Below, in pieces: positions 1-5,176 of a stretch of DNA of 13,197 nucleotides. How positions within the stretch are numbered: the first letter of the stretch is position 1; every line of letters begins with the position of its first letter. The notes beneath the pieces are model-generated. The model did not search any database. It was not told the DNA's origin and saw only the letters and a list, made by a program, of their open reading frames with translations. Origin of the DNA: Candidatus Peregrinibacteria bacterium (lineage in GTDB: Bacteria; Patescibacteriota; Gracilibacteria; Peribacterales; Peribacteraceae); assembly GCA_016866815.1 (NCBI GenBank), contig VGKZ01000022.1, positions 1 through 13,197 of the forward strand, read 5' to 3'. The position numbers and the translations under genes were made by a program.

Positions 1-110
1 TCCATTCCTACAACACCGACCGTATCCACACCGCGCTCAGGATGCCACCGCAGACGTTTACCCTACGCTACGAAACGACACGATTCCTCATTCCTAGCAA
101 TGTGTCTTAA
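1..110 (+). CDS. C-terminal end of a DDE transposase/integrase-like protein (5' truncated by window edge)
   Basis: The reading frame starting at base 3 is open from the window edge to a TAA at 108-110. Its first residues, HSYNTDRIHTALRMPP, resemble the C-terminal end of the rve/DDE integrase core of IS3- and IS481-type transposases, where a Y-N-x-x-R-x-H-x-x-L motif precedes a 'TP..F' stretch. About 35 codons are visible, so the catalytic acidic residues lie outside the window and the family cannot be fixed. The other two frames are also open for 30-43 codons, so the assignment rests on the motif alone. A palindromic repeat lies 140 bases downstream, which fits a mobile-element boundary, but I could not identify terminal inverted repeats. 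Confidence 0.6.
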   Translation, partial: HSYNTDRIHTALRMPPQTFTLRYETTRFLIPSNVS

Positions 111-247
111 GAAAGGGGTACTTGCCATTTAGAATCGTTTTGATCCAATGTAGCGAAAATCCGAGTTCTACGAACTTTTTAGCAATAACCATGATATCCT
201 GACTCAAGAATCGAGGAAGTTCGAAATGACTTCGCACAGCTCCATCA
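111..247. other. Intergenic stretch without recognisable gene
   Basis: This AT-richer stretch lies between the transposase-like stop and the palindromic repeat. I see no open frame with a convincing start, no clear hairpin terminator and no tRNA. It may include the right end of the insertion element whose coding end is at 1-110. Confidence 0.5.
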
Positions 248-345
248 CACTTCGCCCCTCTTCGCGGGGCTACGCGTGGTAAACCTTCGGTTTACCATTC
301 ATTTACAATACGAAGTGTGCCCCGCGTAGCCCGAAGGGCGAAGTG
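248..345. repeat. Nested palindromic (MITE- or REP-like) element upstream of purE
   Basis: The outer arms CACTTCGCCC (248-257) and GGGCGAAGTG (336-345) are exact reverse complements. Inner arms at 267-276 (GGGCTACGCG) and 323-332 (CGCGTAGCCC) also match perfectly. At the centre is a 9-bp hairpin, TGGTAAACC / GGTTTACCA (277-285 and 289-297), with a three-base TTC loop. Smaller local hairpins (254-270 and 329-339) compete with the large fold. The element ends about 50 bases before the purE start codon. Its compactness and symmetry suggest a dispersed non-coding repeat; a copy number elsewhere in the genome cannot be seen here. Confidence 0.7.
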
Positions 346-382
346 GGGCAAAACAGATCTGGCTCGCGGCAATAAAAAACGG

Positions 383-388
383 TATCAT
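383..388 (+). promoter_or_regulatory. -10 element TATCAT of purE (leaderless geometry)
   Basis: TATCAT is followed by exactly six bases and then the ATG at 395, which would put the transcription start on the A of the start codon. I see no good -35 hexamer at the standard distance. Confidence 0.6.
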
Positions 389-394
389 GTAGCC

Positions 395-844
395 ATGTCC
401 GTCATCCTCTTCCTCGCATCCAAGGCAGACCAGGAATTCGCAGAAACGATCGAAAAGACGCTCTCGGAGCTGGGAGTGGCCTCCGAAAGCATGACCGCTT
501 CTGCTCATAAGGTACCCGAGAAAGTGGTGCAGATGGTCGACGATATCAACAAACGGAAAGAGCCGACGGTCGTCATTGCCGTGGTCGGGATGAGCAACGG
601 TCTCGGTGGCGTGCTGGCAGCCAACTGCGTCCACCCGGTCATCAACTGCCCTCCGCACAAAGATCTCGACGAATACACCATCGACATCCACTCGAGTCTG
701 CGCATGCCTTCGGATGTTCCTGCTCTGACGGTCCTGCACCCGAAGAATGCCGCTCTTGCCGCTGCGAAGATCCTGGGAGGCAGCGACCCGAATATCCGGA
801 AAAAGGTTGAGGAGCGGATCAAAAAGGTGAAGTCTGGTTATTGA
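395..844 (+). CDS. purE: Class II PurE, phosphoribosylaminoimidazole (AIR) carboxylase
   Basis: This 149-residue protein of the PurE family acts in cytosolic de novo purine synthesis, forming CAIR. The sequence fits the class II (AIR carboxylase, CO2-using) branch better than the usual bacterial class I mutase. It has SAHK at residues 36-39 with the catalytic-type His38, then VGMSNGLGGVLAANC (64-78), the CPP of PVINCPP (85-87) and IHSSLRMPSD (98-107), all shared with the PurE domain of animal PAICS. The N-terminal phosphate-binding motif is LASKAD where many relatives have GSxSD. An upstream extension to 317 is open but would translate the palindromic repeat, so I use the ATG at 395, which has a -10 element at leaderless spacing. 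The next gene overlaps the stop in a TGATG arrangement. No purK is visible, as expected for class II, although it could be elsewhere. Confidence 0.92.
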   Translation: MSVILFLASKADQEFAETIEKTLSELGVASESMTASAHKVPEKVVQMVDDINKRKEPTVVIAVVGMSNGLGGVLAANCVHPVINCPPHKDLDEYTIDIHSSLRMPSDVPALTVLHPKNAALAAAKILGGSDPNIRKKVEERIKKVKSGY

Positions 845-1182
845 TGAAAGCAAGCGAATGGCTGACCGATTGGCAGTTTGAAGCGCTGGTTGCCATTGAG
901 AATCTGACGAGTCTGCGTCAGGGCACAGTGCGATCCGGTAACGAACTCACGAAGCACATCGCAAAAGTTTTCAGCACCGCACAAAAACTTTTGCTGGCAT
1001 ATGAACCGCTCGATTTCGCAATCGATGCAGAAGATCAGAAAGCCCTGTGTGAATTGAAGGATGCTACAGAATTATTTCTGCAGGCAAATGCCGTACACGA
1101 TTGCCATCAGGACAATATCGATCTGCTGAAATACGAGATTCGATCGCACATGAACGGAATAGGCAAACGCGGTTCTCGATGA
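844..1182 (+). CDS. Hypothetical 112-residue helical protein, overlapping the purE stop
   Basis: I do not recognise the family. The product is 112 residues, starts MKASEWLTDWQFEAL, appears largely alpha-helical, has no transmembrane segment or signal peptide, and ends in a short basic tail (GKRGSR). Its ATG shares one base with the purE TGA (TGATG at 842-846), so translation is probably coupled to purE; there is no separate promoter. A TTG at 841 also opens the frame but ATG is preferred. Two cysteines are present (one in ALCEL, one in VHDCHQD) without a metal-binding pattern. The coupling suggests co-expression with purE but does not indicate a function. Confidence 0.7.
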   Translation: MKASEWLTDWQFEALVAIENLTSLRQGTVRSGNELTKHIAKVFSTAQKLLLAYEPLDFAIDAEDQKALCELKDATELFLQANAVHDCHQDNIDLLKYEIRSHMNGIGKRGSR

Positions 1183-1194
1183 ATGCCTGAGTTC

Positions 1195-1204
1195 ATGCTA
1201 GCAT
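1195..1204. promoter_or_regulatory. -10 element TAGCAT of the glycosylase gene, inside a perfect palindrome
   Basis: TAGCAT (1199-1204) stands exactly six bases before the ATG at 1211. It is the right half of the ten-base palindrome ATGCTAGCAT (1195-1204), which could be an operator or chance. Confidence 0.5.
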
Positions 1205-1210
1205 CGCTCT

Positions 1211-1798
1211 ATGGAACTCACTCTTCCCCTGTTGCAGGAAAAACTGAAAGAATGGAATGGCTGTGCGCTATCGAGAAACGCAAAACCTGTTCTGGGAGAA
1301 GGAAACCCCAATGCCGCGGTCATGTTCATCGGCGAGGCTCCTGGTGAAAAAGAAGATGAGCTAGGGAGACCGTTCGTGGGTGCTGCGGGAAAATTTCTCG
1401 ATGAACTGATCGCATCGATCGGCTGGAAACGCAGTCAGGTCTACATCAGCAACGTCGTGAAGTACCGTCCGCCGCAGAACCGCGACCCGACACCCGAAGA
1501 GAAAGAGCAATGCATGCCCTGGCTCAAGCTGGAGATCGCGCTGATCAAACCCAAAGTCATCGTGCCGCTCGGGCGTCACAGCCTCGGGCATTTCTTCACG
1601 AAGATGAGTATTTCGACGGCCCATGGAAACGCCCAGAAACTCACCCATTCGACAGGCTCAGGGCAGACCGATGACGTCACGATCTTCCCCATTTATCACC
1701 CCGCCGCGGCATTGCACAACGGCAATCTGCGACAGGCGCTGTTCGATGATTTTCAGAATTTGAAGAAGCATCTGGAAGAACGCGGTATTGCACCCTGA
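1211..1798 (+). CDS. Family 4-type uracil-DNA glycosylase with a reduced Fe-S cysteine set
   Basis: This 195-residue enzyme would excise uracil from DNA as the first step of base-excision repair. Hallmarks are GEAPGEKEDELGRPFVG (residues 41-57, motif A and uracil pocket), NVVKYRPPQNRDP (81-93) and the C-terminal HPAAAL motif before an R-rich stretch. Family 4 enzymes normally hold a 4Fe-4S cluster with four cysteines, C-x2-C near the N-terminus, one in 'VKCRPP' and one about 16 residues later. Here only Cys18 and Cys101 remain; the other two positions are Trp15 and Tyr85. Residues 146-155 (HSTGSGQTDD) form an extra loop before the IFPIYHPAA strand, encoded by a stretch that resembles a dispersed repeat. 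The start is supported by a -10 element six bases upstream. Confidence 0.9.
   Translation: MELTLPLLQEKLKEWNGCALSRNAKPVLGEGNPNAAVMFIGEAPGEKEDELGRPFVGAAGKFLDELIASIGWKRSQVYISNVVKYRPPQNRDPTPEEKEQCMPWLKLEIALIKPKVIVPLGRHSLGHFFTKMSISTAHGNAQKLTHSTGSGQTDDVTIFPIYHPAAALHNGNLRQALFDDFQNLKKHLEERGIAP
1646..1675 (+). repeat. Repeat-like insertion inside the glycosylase gene
   Basis: The DNA ATTCGACAGGCTCAGGGC (1647-1664) and its flanks encode an extra loop of roughly nine residues. The word TTCGACAGGCTCAGG is, from memory, one arm of a palindromic repeat seen in many bacterial genomes; the complementary arm is not present here. It keeps the reading frame. Confidence 0.45.
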
Positions 1799-1799
1799 T

Positions 1800-1908
1800 T
1801 CGAAATTCGTGATCCGTCATCCTCAATTCGTGATCCGCAGGGCAGAGTAGTATGATCTCCATCGTTCATTGACGGTACGAATCACGAATCGCCAATCACG
1901 AATCCCGC
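1800..1908. repeat. Inverted heptamer array (5 + 5 units)
   Basis: The left arm reads as consecutive seven-base words TCGAAAT, TCGTGAT, CCGTCAT, CCTCAAT and TCGTGAT (1800-1834). The right arm reads GGTACGA, ATCACGA, ATCGCCA, ATCACGA and ATCCCGC (1874-1908). ATCACGA is the reverse complement of TCGTGAT, so the arms can pair. The left arm begins just after the glycosylase stop codon (1796-1798) and the right arm ends three bases before the ATG of the membrane protein. A possible -10 (TATGAT, 1851-1856) lies in the 39-base centre. The word GGTACGAATCACGA recurs at 6726-6739. Confidence 0.7.
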
Positions 1909-1911
1909 GCT

Positions 1912-2274
1912 ATGAATTCTCTTCTCTTCGGCATCAGCATCGCAGCCATTCTCTCGACGACATCGCTCCTGATCGTTCTGCTGCGTGTCAGCCCCCTGCT
2001 CGCACCCGTGCAGGCATTGAGTGCTTTTTTCATCAGCGTTTTTCTCAGCATCTCCACCCTGGCAACGCTGCTCTTCATTCTCCTCTGGAAACATGTGCCG
2101 CACCTGAACTGGGACACCGGAACCCTCACGAGTATCGCATTCCGCCAGGGTGTCTTTCTCGGAACGGCAACGACCATCCTGATCGGATTCCATGTCCTGG
2201 GTCTCCTCAACTGGTGGATCGCGGTGCTGATCTATGGCGTATTTCTGCTGGTGGAAACGGCTTTGGAGCACTGA
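1912..2274 (+). CDS. Small four-helix integral membrane protein, unknown function
   Basis: The 120-residue product has four predicted transmembrane helices at about residues 4-25, 34-59, 76-98 and 99-117, with short loops and a C-terminal VETALEH tail. I do not recognise the family. It has no signal peptidase site, no charged residues in the membrane that would suggest a transporter, and no obvious catalytic motif. The ATG at 1912 is the first start after an in-frame stop at 1870. Unlike its neighbours it lacks a -10 hexamer six bases upstream; the nearest candidate is TATGAT at 1851-1856, which would give a leader of about 50 bases made of heptamer repeats. No Shine-Dalgarno sequence is visible. 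Confidence 0.75.
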   Translation: MNSLLFGISIAAILSTTSLLIVLLRVSPLLAPVQALSAFFISVFLSISTLATLLFILLWKHVPHLNWDTGTLTSIAFRQGVFLGTATTILIGFHVLGLLNWWIAVLIYGVFLLVETALEH

Positions 2275-2289
2275 ATGGGAAGTAAAGAA

Positions 2290-2439
2290 GGTAAAGTAGG
2301 TAAAGTAGGTAAGGGAGGTAAAGAAGGTACGGTCGGTAATGTATGGAAGCTACGTATTGCGGGTATGTTCCTGACTTTCCTCACGTACCATACCTATCGT
2401 ACCTACCATACCTACCATACGTACCATACCTACCGTACA
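2290..2439. repeat. Inverted nonamer array (6 + 6 units) upstream of pheS
   Basis: The left arm (2290-2343) is six nine-base units: GGTAAAGTA twice, then GGTAAGGGA, GGTAAAGAA, GGTACGGTC and GGTAATGTA. The right arm (2386-2439) is six units: TACCATACC, TATCGTACC, TACCATACC, TACCATACG, TACCATACC and TACCGTACA. TACCATACC is the reverse complement of GGTATGGTA, so the arms are inverted copies of one word, 54 bases each and 42 bases apart. The best pairing is 2327-2346 with 2415-2438. The last unit runs into the pheS -10 element TACAAT. Confidence 0.8.
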
Positions 2440-2441
2440 AT
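2436..2441 (+). promoter_or_regulatory. -10 element TACAAT of pheS (leaderless geometry)
   Basis: TACAAT is followed by exactly six bases and the ATG at 2448. Its first bases belong to the last nonamer of the array, so the array overlaps the promoter core. Confidence 0.65.
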
Positions 2442-2447
2442 ACGTCC

Positions 2448-3446
2448 ATGACCGATTGGTCAACCTACGAACGGCGAATCAACGACGCAAAAGGCCCCGC
2501 CGACCTTGATGCCATCGATCAGGAACTCTTCGGCAGAAAAAACGGTACGCTCACGACTGCGCTCAAAGAACTGGGTTCACTCCCGGAAGCCGAGCGCAGA
2601 ACGAAAGCGCAGGAACTCAACGAGTGGAAGAAAAAGCTGACCGGAGCAATCGACATCCGCAGAAAGGAGCTTGCGTCTCCTTCGGATGACACTCTGAAGA
2701 AGAGCGACACGATCGATAGTACTCTGGAACTCCCCGGAAAGTGCCGGGGACACCTGCATCCGATTCCGGAATTCATCCGTCAGGTGGAGGAAGTCTTCGG
2801 AAGAATGGGCTTCGATGTCGCCTACGGTCCGGAGATCGAGAGCGAGGAGAATAACTTCAACAAACTCAATATCCCGGAAACGCATCCGGCGCGCGACACG
2901 CAGGACACATTCTGGATCAAAGGCGTACAGAATACCGTGCTGCGGACGCACACCTCACCGGTACAGATCCGCTACATGCAGGAGAGAAAGCCGCCATTCC
3001 GGATGATCTGTCCGGGGAAGACCTACCGCAAGGATGCCGATGCCACGCACTCGCCCATGTTTCACCAGTTCGAAGGGCTGATGATCGGCAAAGATGTGTC
3101 GCTTGCGAACCTGAAAGCTGTCCTCATCACCGCCATGCGCGAACTGATCGGCCGGGATGTGGATTTCCGCTTCCGCACCGGATTCTTCCCGTTCGTCGAA
3201 CCGGGTCTGGAGCTCGACATGCTCTGGAAGGGCGACCTGAAAGAGAGCCGCGAAGGAAAGTGGCTGGAGATGGGAGGCTGCGGCATGGTGCATCCGAATG
3301 TTCTCAAGAACGTCGGCATCGATCCTGCGCAGTGGCAGGGCTTCGCCTTCGGGTTCGGTATCGAGCGGCCGCTGATGATCAAGCACCGGATTCCCGATCT
3401 CCGTAGTTTCTACGAAGGCGACCCCAGATTCCTGAGACAGTTTTAG
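2448..3446 (+). CDS. pheS: Phenylalanine-tRNA ligase alpha subunit
   Basis: This 332-residue protein is the catalytic alpha subunit of the class II (alpha-beta)2 phenylalanyl-tRNA synthetase. The N-terminal 75 residues form the charged, tRNA-binding coiled coil (GRKNGTLTTALKELGSLP). The catalytic domain follows with FDVAYGPEIESEENNFNKLN, HPARDTQDTFW and LRTHTSPVQIRYM. Class II motif 2 is around residues 184-200 (RMICPGKTYRKD), then MFHQFEGL, and motif 3 is GFAFGFGIERP near residue 300. Length is normal for the family. The frame is open upstream to 2343, but that extension only translates the nonamer array into a repeated Y-L-P pattern, and a TACAAT sits six bases before the ATG at 2448. The beta-subunit gene pheT, usually next door, is absent; the following gene is convergent. 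Confidence 0.96.
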   Translation: MTDWSTYERRINDAKGPADLDAIDQELFGRKNGTLTTALKELGSLPEAERRTKAQELNEWKKKLTGAIDIRRKELASPSDDTLKKSDTIDSTLELPGKCRGHLHPIPEFIRQVEEVFGRMGFDVAYGPEIESEENNFNKLNIPETHPARDTQDTFWIKGVQNTVLRTHTSPVQIRYMQERKPPFRMICPGKTYRKDADATHSPMFHQFEGLMIGKDVSLANLKAVLITAMRELIGRDVDFRFRTGFFPFVEPGLELDMLWKGDLKESREGKWLEMGGCGMVHPNVLKNVGIDPAQWQGFAFGFGIERPLMIKHRIPDLRSFYEGDPRFLRQF

Positions 3447-3458
3447 AACTCCTCCTTT

Positions 3459-3527
3459 TCAGGGCACAGTGTGAAGGAATCTGCATGTGCATCGTCGACA
3501 TCTTTTTGCATCATGCATCTCCATCAT
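3459..3527 (-). CDS. Possible second micro-ORF (22 residues, cysteine-rich)
   Basis: Starting at ATG 3527 on the minus strand, 22 codons end with TGA. The peptide has a KRCRRCTCR centre. It lies 17 bases downstream of the 26-residue micro-ORF on the same strand and has a GAGG five bases before its ATG, the only Shine-Dalgarno-like spacing I noticed in front of a candidate start. With so few codons it may well be chance. Confidence 0.2.
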   Translation of the reverse strand: MMEMHDAKRCRRCTCRFLHTVP

Positions 3528-3544
3528 ACAATCCTCGGAAAATA

Positions 3545-3625
3545 TTACCGCTGAATGGGGGGCGGTTTCACCTCCACCGGCATGGGAGGAGGGGTTACCT
3601 CTATAGGTGAATTGTATTTTTGCAT
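3545..3625 (-). CDS. Candidate 26-residue proline-rich micro-protein
   Basis: The minus-strand ATG at 3625 opens 26 codons to a TAA at 3545-3547. The peptide begins MQKYNSPIEV and continues with two similar proline blocks, VTPPPMPVEV and VKPPPIQR. Its start lies about eight bases after the TACAAT of a near-consensus promoter (3634-3662), giving a two-base leader, close to the leaderless pattern of the neighbours. No signal peptide or membrane segment is visible and I know no family for it. It sits in a 222-base gap between the convergent pheS and pyrE stops. It could equally be the 5' end of a small RNA. Confidence is limited by the length. Confidence 0.4.
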   Translation of the reverse strand: MQKYNSPIEVTPPPMPVEVKPPPIQR

Positions 3626-3633
3626 TTCACGAA

Positions 3634-3662
3634 ATTGTAGCAGATTCCGTTCTTTTTTTCAA
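3634..3662 (-). promoter_or_regulatory. Near-consensus promoter just downstream of pyrE, minus strand
   Basis: Read on the minus strand, TTGAAA (3662-3657) and TACAAT (3639-3634) are separated by 17 bases. This is one of the two best -35/-10 pairs in the window. It begins seven bases after the pyrE stop codon and points toward the pheS 3' end. Confidence 0.6.
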
Positions 3663-3668
3663 CAGTTT

Positions 3669-4301
3669 CTATGCTCCCCACTTCTCGGGATCGCTGGCAA
3701 ACGCAGCAATACGGTCGACGTCGTCGCGGTTGATCCTCCCCTGCTTCACCGCAACGTCGAGAAGCTTGCTGAATGTGCAGAGCGGATGAAACCTGATACG
3801 GGCTTCCGACGCCGCATCACGCGACGCAAAGAGCTCATACGAGAAGATCGCGACGACATCACCAACCGTTGCTCTTCCTTCCTCACGGAGTGTGTTGACC
3901 GTCGAAACCGAACTGCCTCCTGTGGAAATTAAATCCTCGATGACCACCACATCCTTTCCCGGTTTGAGATCCCCTTCGATCAGTTTCTTCGTACCGTGCT
4001 CCTTCGCCTTGGAGCGGACATAGACAAAAGGAAGACCGAGGCGGTCCGCCACGAGCGCAGCCCAACCGATGGCGGCGGTCGCGGTTCCGGCGATGCAATC
4101 CGGTTCGACATGAAGCGAGGAGATGCGGCTGACAAACGCATCAACGACGAAATTGCGCACCTCAGGGTGGCTGTACAACATGCGATTATCGCAGTAGATG
4201 GGAGACTTGATGCCGCTGGTCCACGTAAACGGCGGATTCATGGACAGCTTTACCGCACCAATATTGATGAGAAGCTCTGCAATGCGTTCTGAATGCGGCA
4301 T
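3669..4301 (-). CDS. pyrE: Orotate phosphoribosyltransferase
   Basis: This 210-residue type I phosphoribosyltransferase converts orotate and PRPP to OMP in cytosolic UMP synthesis. The PRPP-binding motif is VVVIEDLISTGGSS (residues 118-131). The flexible catalytic loop KAKEHGTKKLIEG (98-110) carries the expected lysines and histidine, and the N-terminal part has the FTWTSGIKSPIYCDNR signature (25-40). Length is normal. The ATG at 4301 is the first in-frame start. A possible -10 (TACATC) lies nine bases upstream on the minus strand, so the spacing differs from the six-base rule seen elsewhere. The gene is divergent from rsmG and convergent with pheS; no other pyrimidine gene is in view. Confidence 0.95.
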   Translation of the reverse strand: MPHSERIAELLINIGAVKLSMNPPFTWTSGIKSPIYCDNRMLYSHPEVRNFVVDAFVSRISSLHVEPDCIAGTATAAIGWAALVADRLGLPFVYVRSKAKEHGTKKLIEGDLKPGKDVVVIEDLISTGGSSVSTVNTLREEGRATVGDVVAIFSYELFASRDAASEARIRFHPLCTFSKLLDVAVKQGRINRDDVDRIAAFASDPEKWGA

Positions 4302-4321
4302 ATATCATGTGATGTACGTAG

Positions 4322-4364
4322 CCGCAGGTCTGTGACCTGCGGACCGTCCTCCCAGGCGGACGGT
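4322..4364. repeat. Tandem hairpins between pyrE and rsmG
   Basis: Two adjoining perfect stems lie in the 150-base divergent gap. CCGCAGGTC / GACCTGCGG (4322-4330 with 4334-4342) has a three-base loop. ACCGTCC / GGACGGT (4343-4349 with 4358-4364) has an eight-base loop. There is no T-run on either side, so they are not classic terminators; a dispersed repeat or regulatory structure in the divergent promoter region is more likely. The rest of the gap to 4451 shows no gene; TATCCT (4426) and TAGTAC (4435) are weak -10 candidates for rsmG. Confidence 0.6.
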
Positions 4365-4451
4365 GAACGGGGCAATACACGATCGAGAATCTTGCGACAT
4401 GGATTGCCCTGCGATTGTAGTGCAGTATCCTTCCTAGTACCAGCTCGACGC

Positions 4452-5123
4452 ATGGATAGAGAAACCGAATATCGGTTGCAGGAGCTTCAGAAGACTTTTC
4501 TGGAGGAAAACGTCAAGCTCAATCTCTCCGCTCTTCGGGATGAAGAATCCTGTTGGATCGGCAATGTCCTCGACAGCCTTCCCCTGCTTGAACTCGATTT
4601 CGCACACAGAGAGGATGCACAGATACTCGATATCGGCACCGGAGGCGGCTTTCCGCTGCTGCCACTGGCAGTCTGCAAACCCCGTTGGCACTGTACCGGC
4701 CTCGATTCGACAGGAAAGAAACTCGATGCCATCCGTCGTATTGCCGATGCCCTCGGCCTGACCAACGTCGATCTGCTGAACGGACGTGCGGAAGAACTGG
4801 GGCATGAGCCAGGACACCGCGAATCGTACGACATCGTGACCGCCCGCGCTGTCGCTCCGCTCAGTACCCTGCTTGAGCTCACGGTACCATTTGTGCGCAT
4901 TGACGGGCACTTTGTCGCATGGAAGAGTCTGCACTGTGAAGATGAACTCGCCGAATCCGATGCCGCGCGCAAAGCACTCGGCTGTACCCTCATCGACCGG
5001 AAAACGTATGATCTCGGTGGCACATGGGGGCAGCGGCAATTGCTGATATTCCGCAAAACCTCTGCCACACCGTCAGATTTTCCACGCAAAACAGGAATTC
5101 CAAAAAGTGAACCTATACGCTAG
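4452..5123 (+). CDS. rsmG: 16S rRNA (guanine-N7) methyltransferase RsmG
   Basis: This 223-residue SAM-dependent methyltransferase of the RsmG (GidB) family methylates N7 of G527 in 16S rRNA. The N-terminal NLSALRDEES and NVLDSLPLL (residues 24-46) match the family's 'NLTa..H.LDSL' region, with Asn where His is usual. The SAM motif is ILDIGTGGGFPLLPLA (58-73), followed by the acidic GLDSTGKK, NGRAEE (110-115) and TARAVAPLSTLLE (130-142). The C-terminal 25 residues, rich in Pro and Lys, look unstructured. The frame is open upstream to 4293, but that part translates the tandem hairpins; the ATG at 4452 gives the right length. The stop overlaps the leader of rlmE, suggesting one transcript. Confidence 0.93.
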   Translation: MDRETEYRLQELQKTFLEENVKLNLSALRDEESCWIGNVLDSLPLLELDFAHREDAQILDIGTGGGFPLLPLAVCKPRWHCTGLDSTGKKLDAIRRIADALGLTNVDLLNGRAEELGHEPGHRESYDIVTARAVAPLSTLLELTVPFVRIDGHFVAWKSLHCEDELAESDAARKALGCTLIDRKTYDLGGTWGQRQLLIFRKTSATPSDFPRKTGIPKSEPIR

Positions 5124-5131
5124 CGATCATT

Positions 5132-5173
5132 CCCTACGCCCTACGCCCTACGCCCTACGCCCTACCCCCTACG
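5132..5173 (+). repeat. CCCTACG heptamer tandem array (6 units) at the 5' end of rlmE
   Basis: Six consecutive seven-base units occur, five identical CCCTACG and one CCCTACC (5160-5166). They begin nine bases after the rsmG stop. Since seven is not a multiple of three, each gain or loss of a unit changes the reading frame into rlmE. Unlike the other arrays, no complementary arm is present nearby. Confidence 0.8.
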
Positions 5174-5176
5174 CCC

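Noticed and set aside
317..394. N-terminal extension of PurE
   Set aside because: It translates the palindromic repeat and has no counterpart in PurE proteins.
1869..2285. Plus-strand ORF of 138 codons overlapping the small membrane protein
   Set aside because: TTG start within a repeat array and a Pro/His/Arg-rich, unstructured product; the frame at 1912 gives a clean four-helix membrane protein.
2343..2447. N-terminal extension of PheS with a repeated Y-L-P pattern
   Set aside because: It is the translation of the nonamer array; the -10 element at 2436-2441 and family length put the start at 2448.
3555..3932. Plus-strand ORF starting with a glycine-rich MGGGFTSTG stretch
   Set aside because: Most of it is antisense to pyrE, and the start overlaps the proline-coding stretch of the minus-strand micro-ORF, whose reverse reads as glycine codons.
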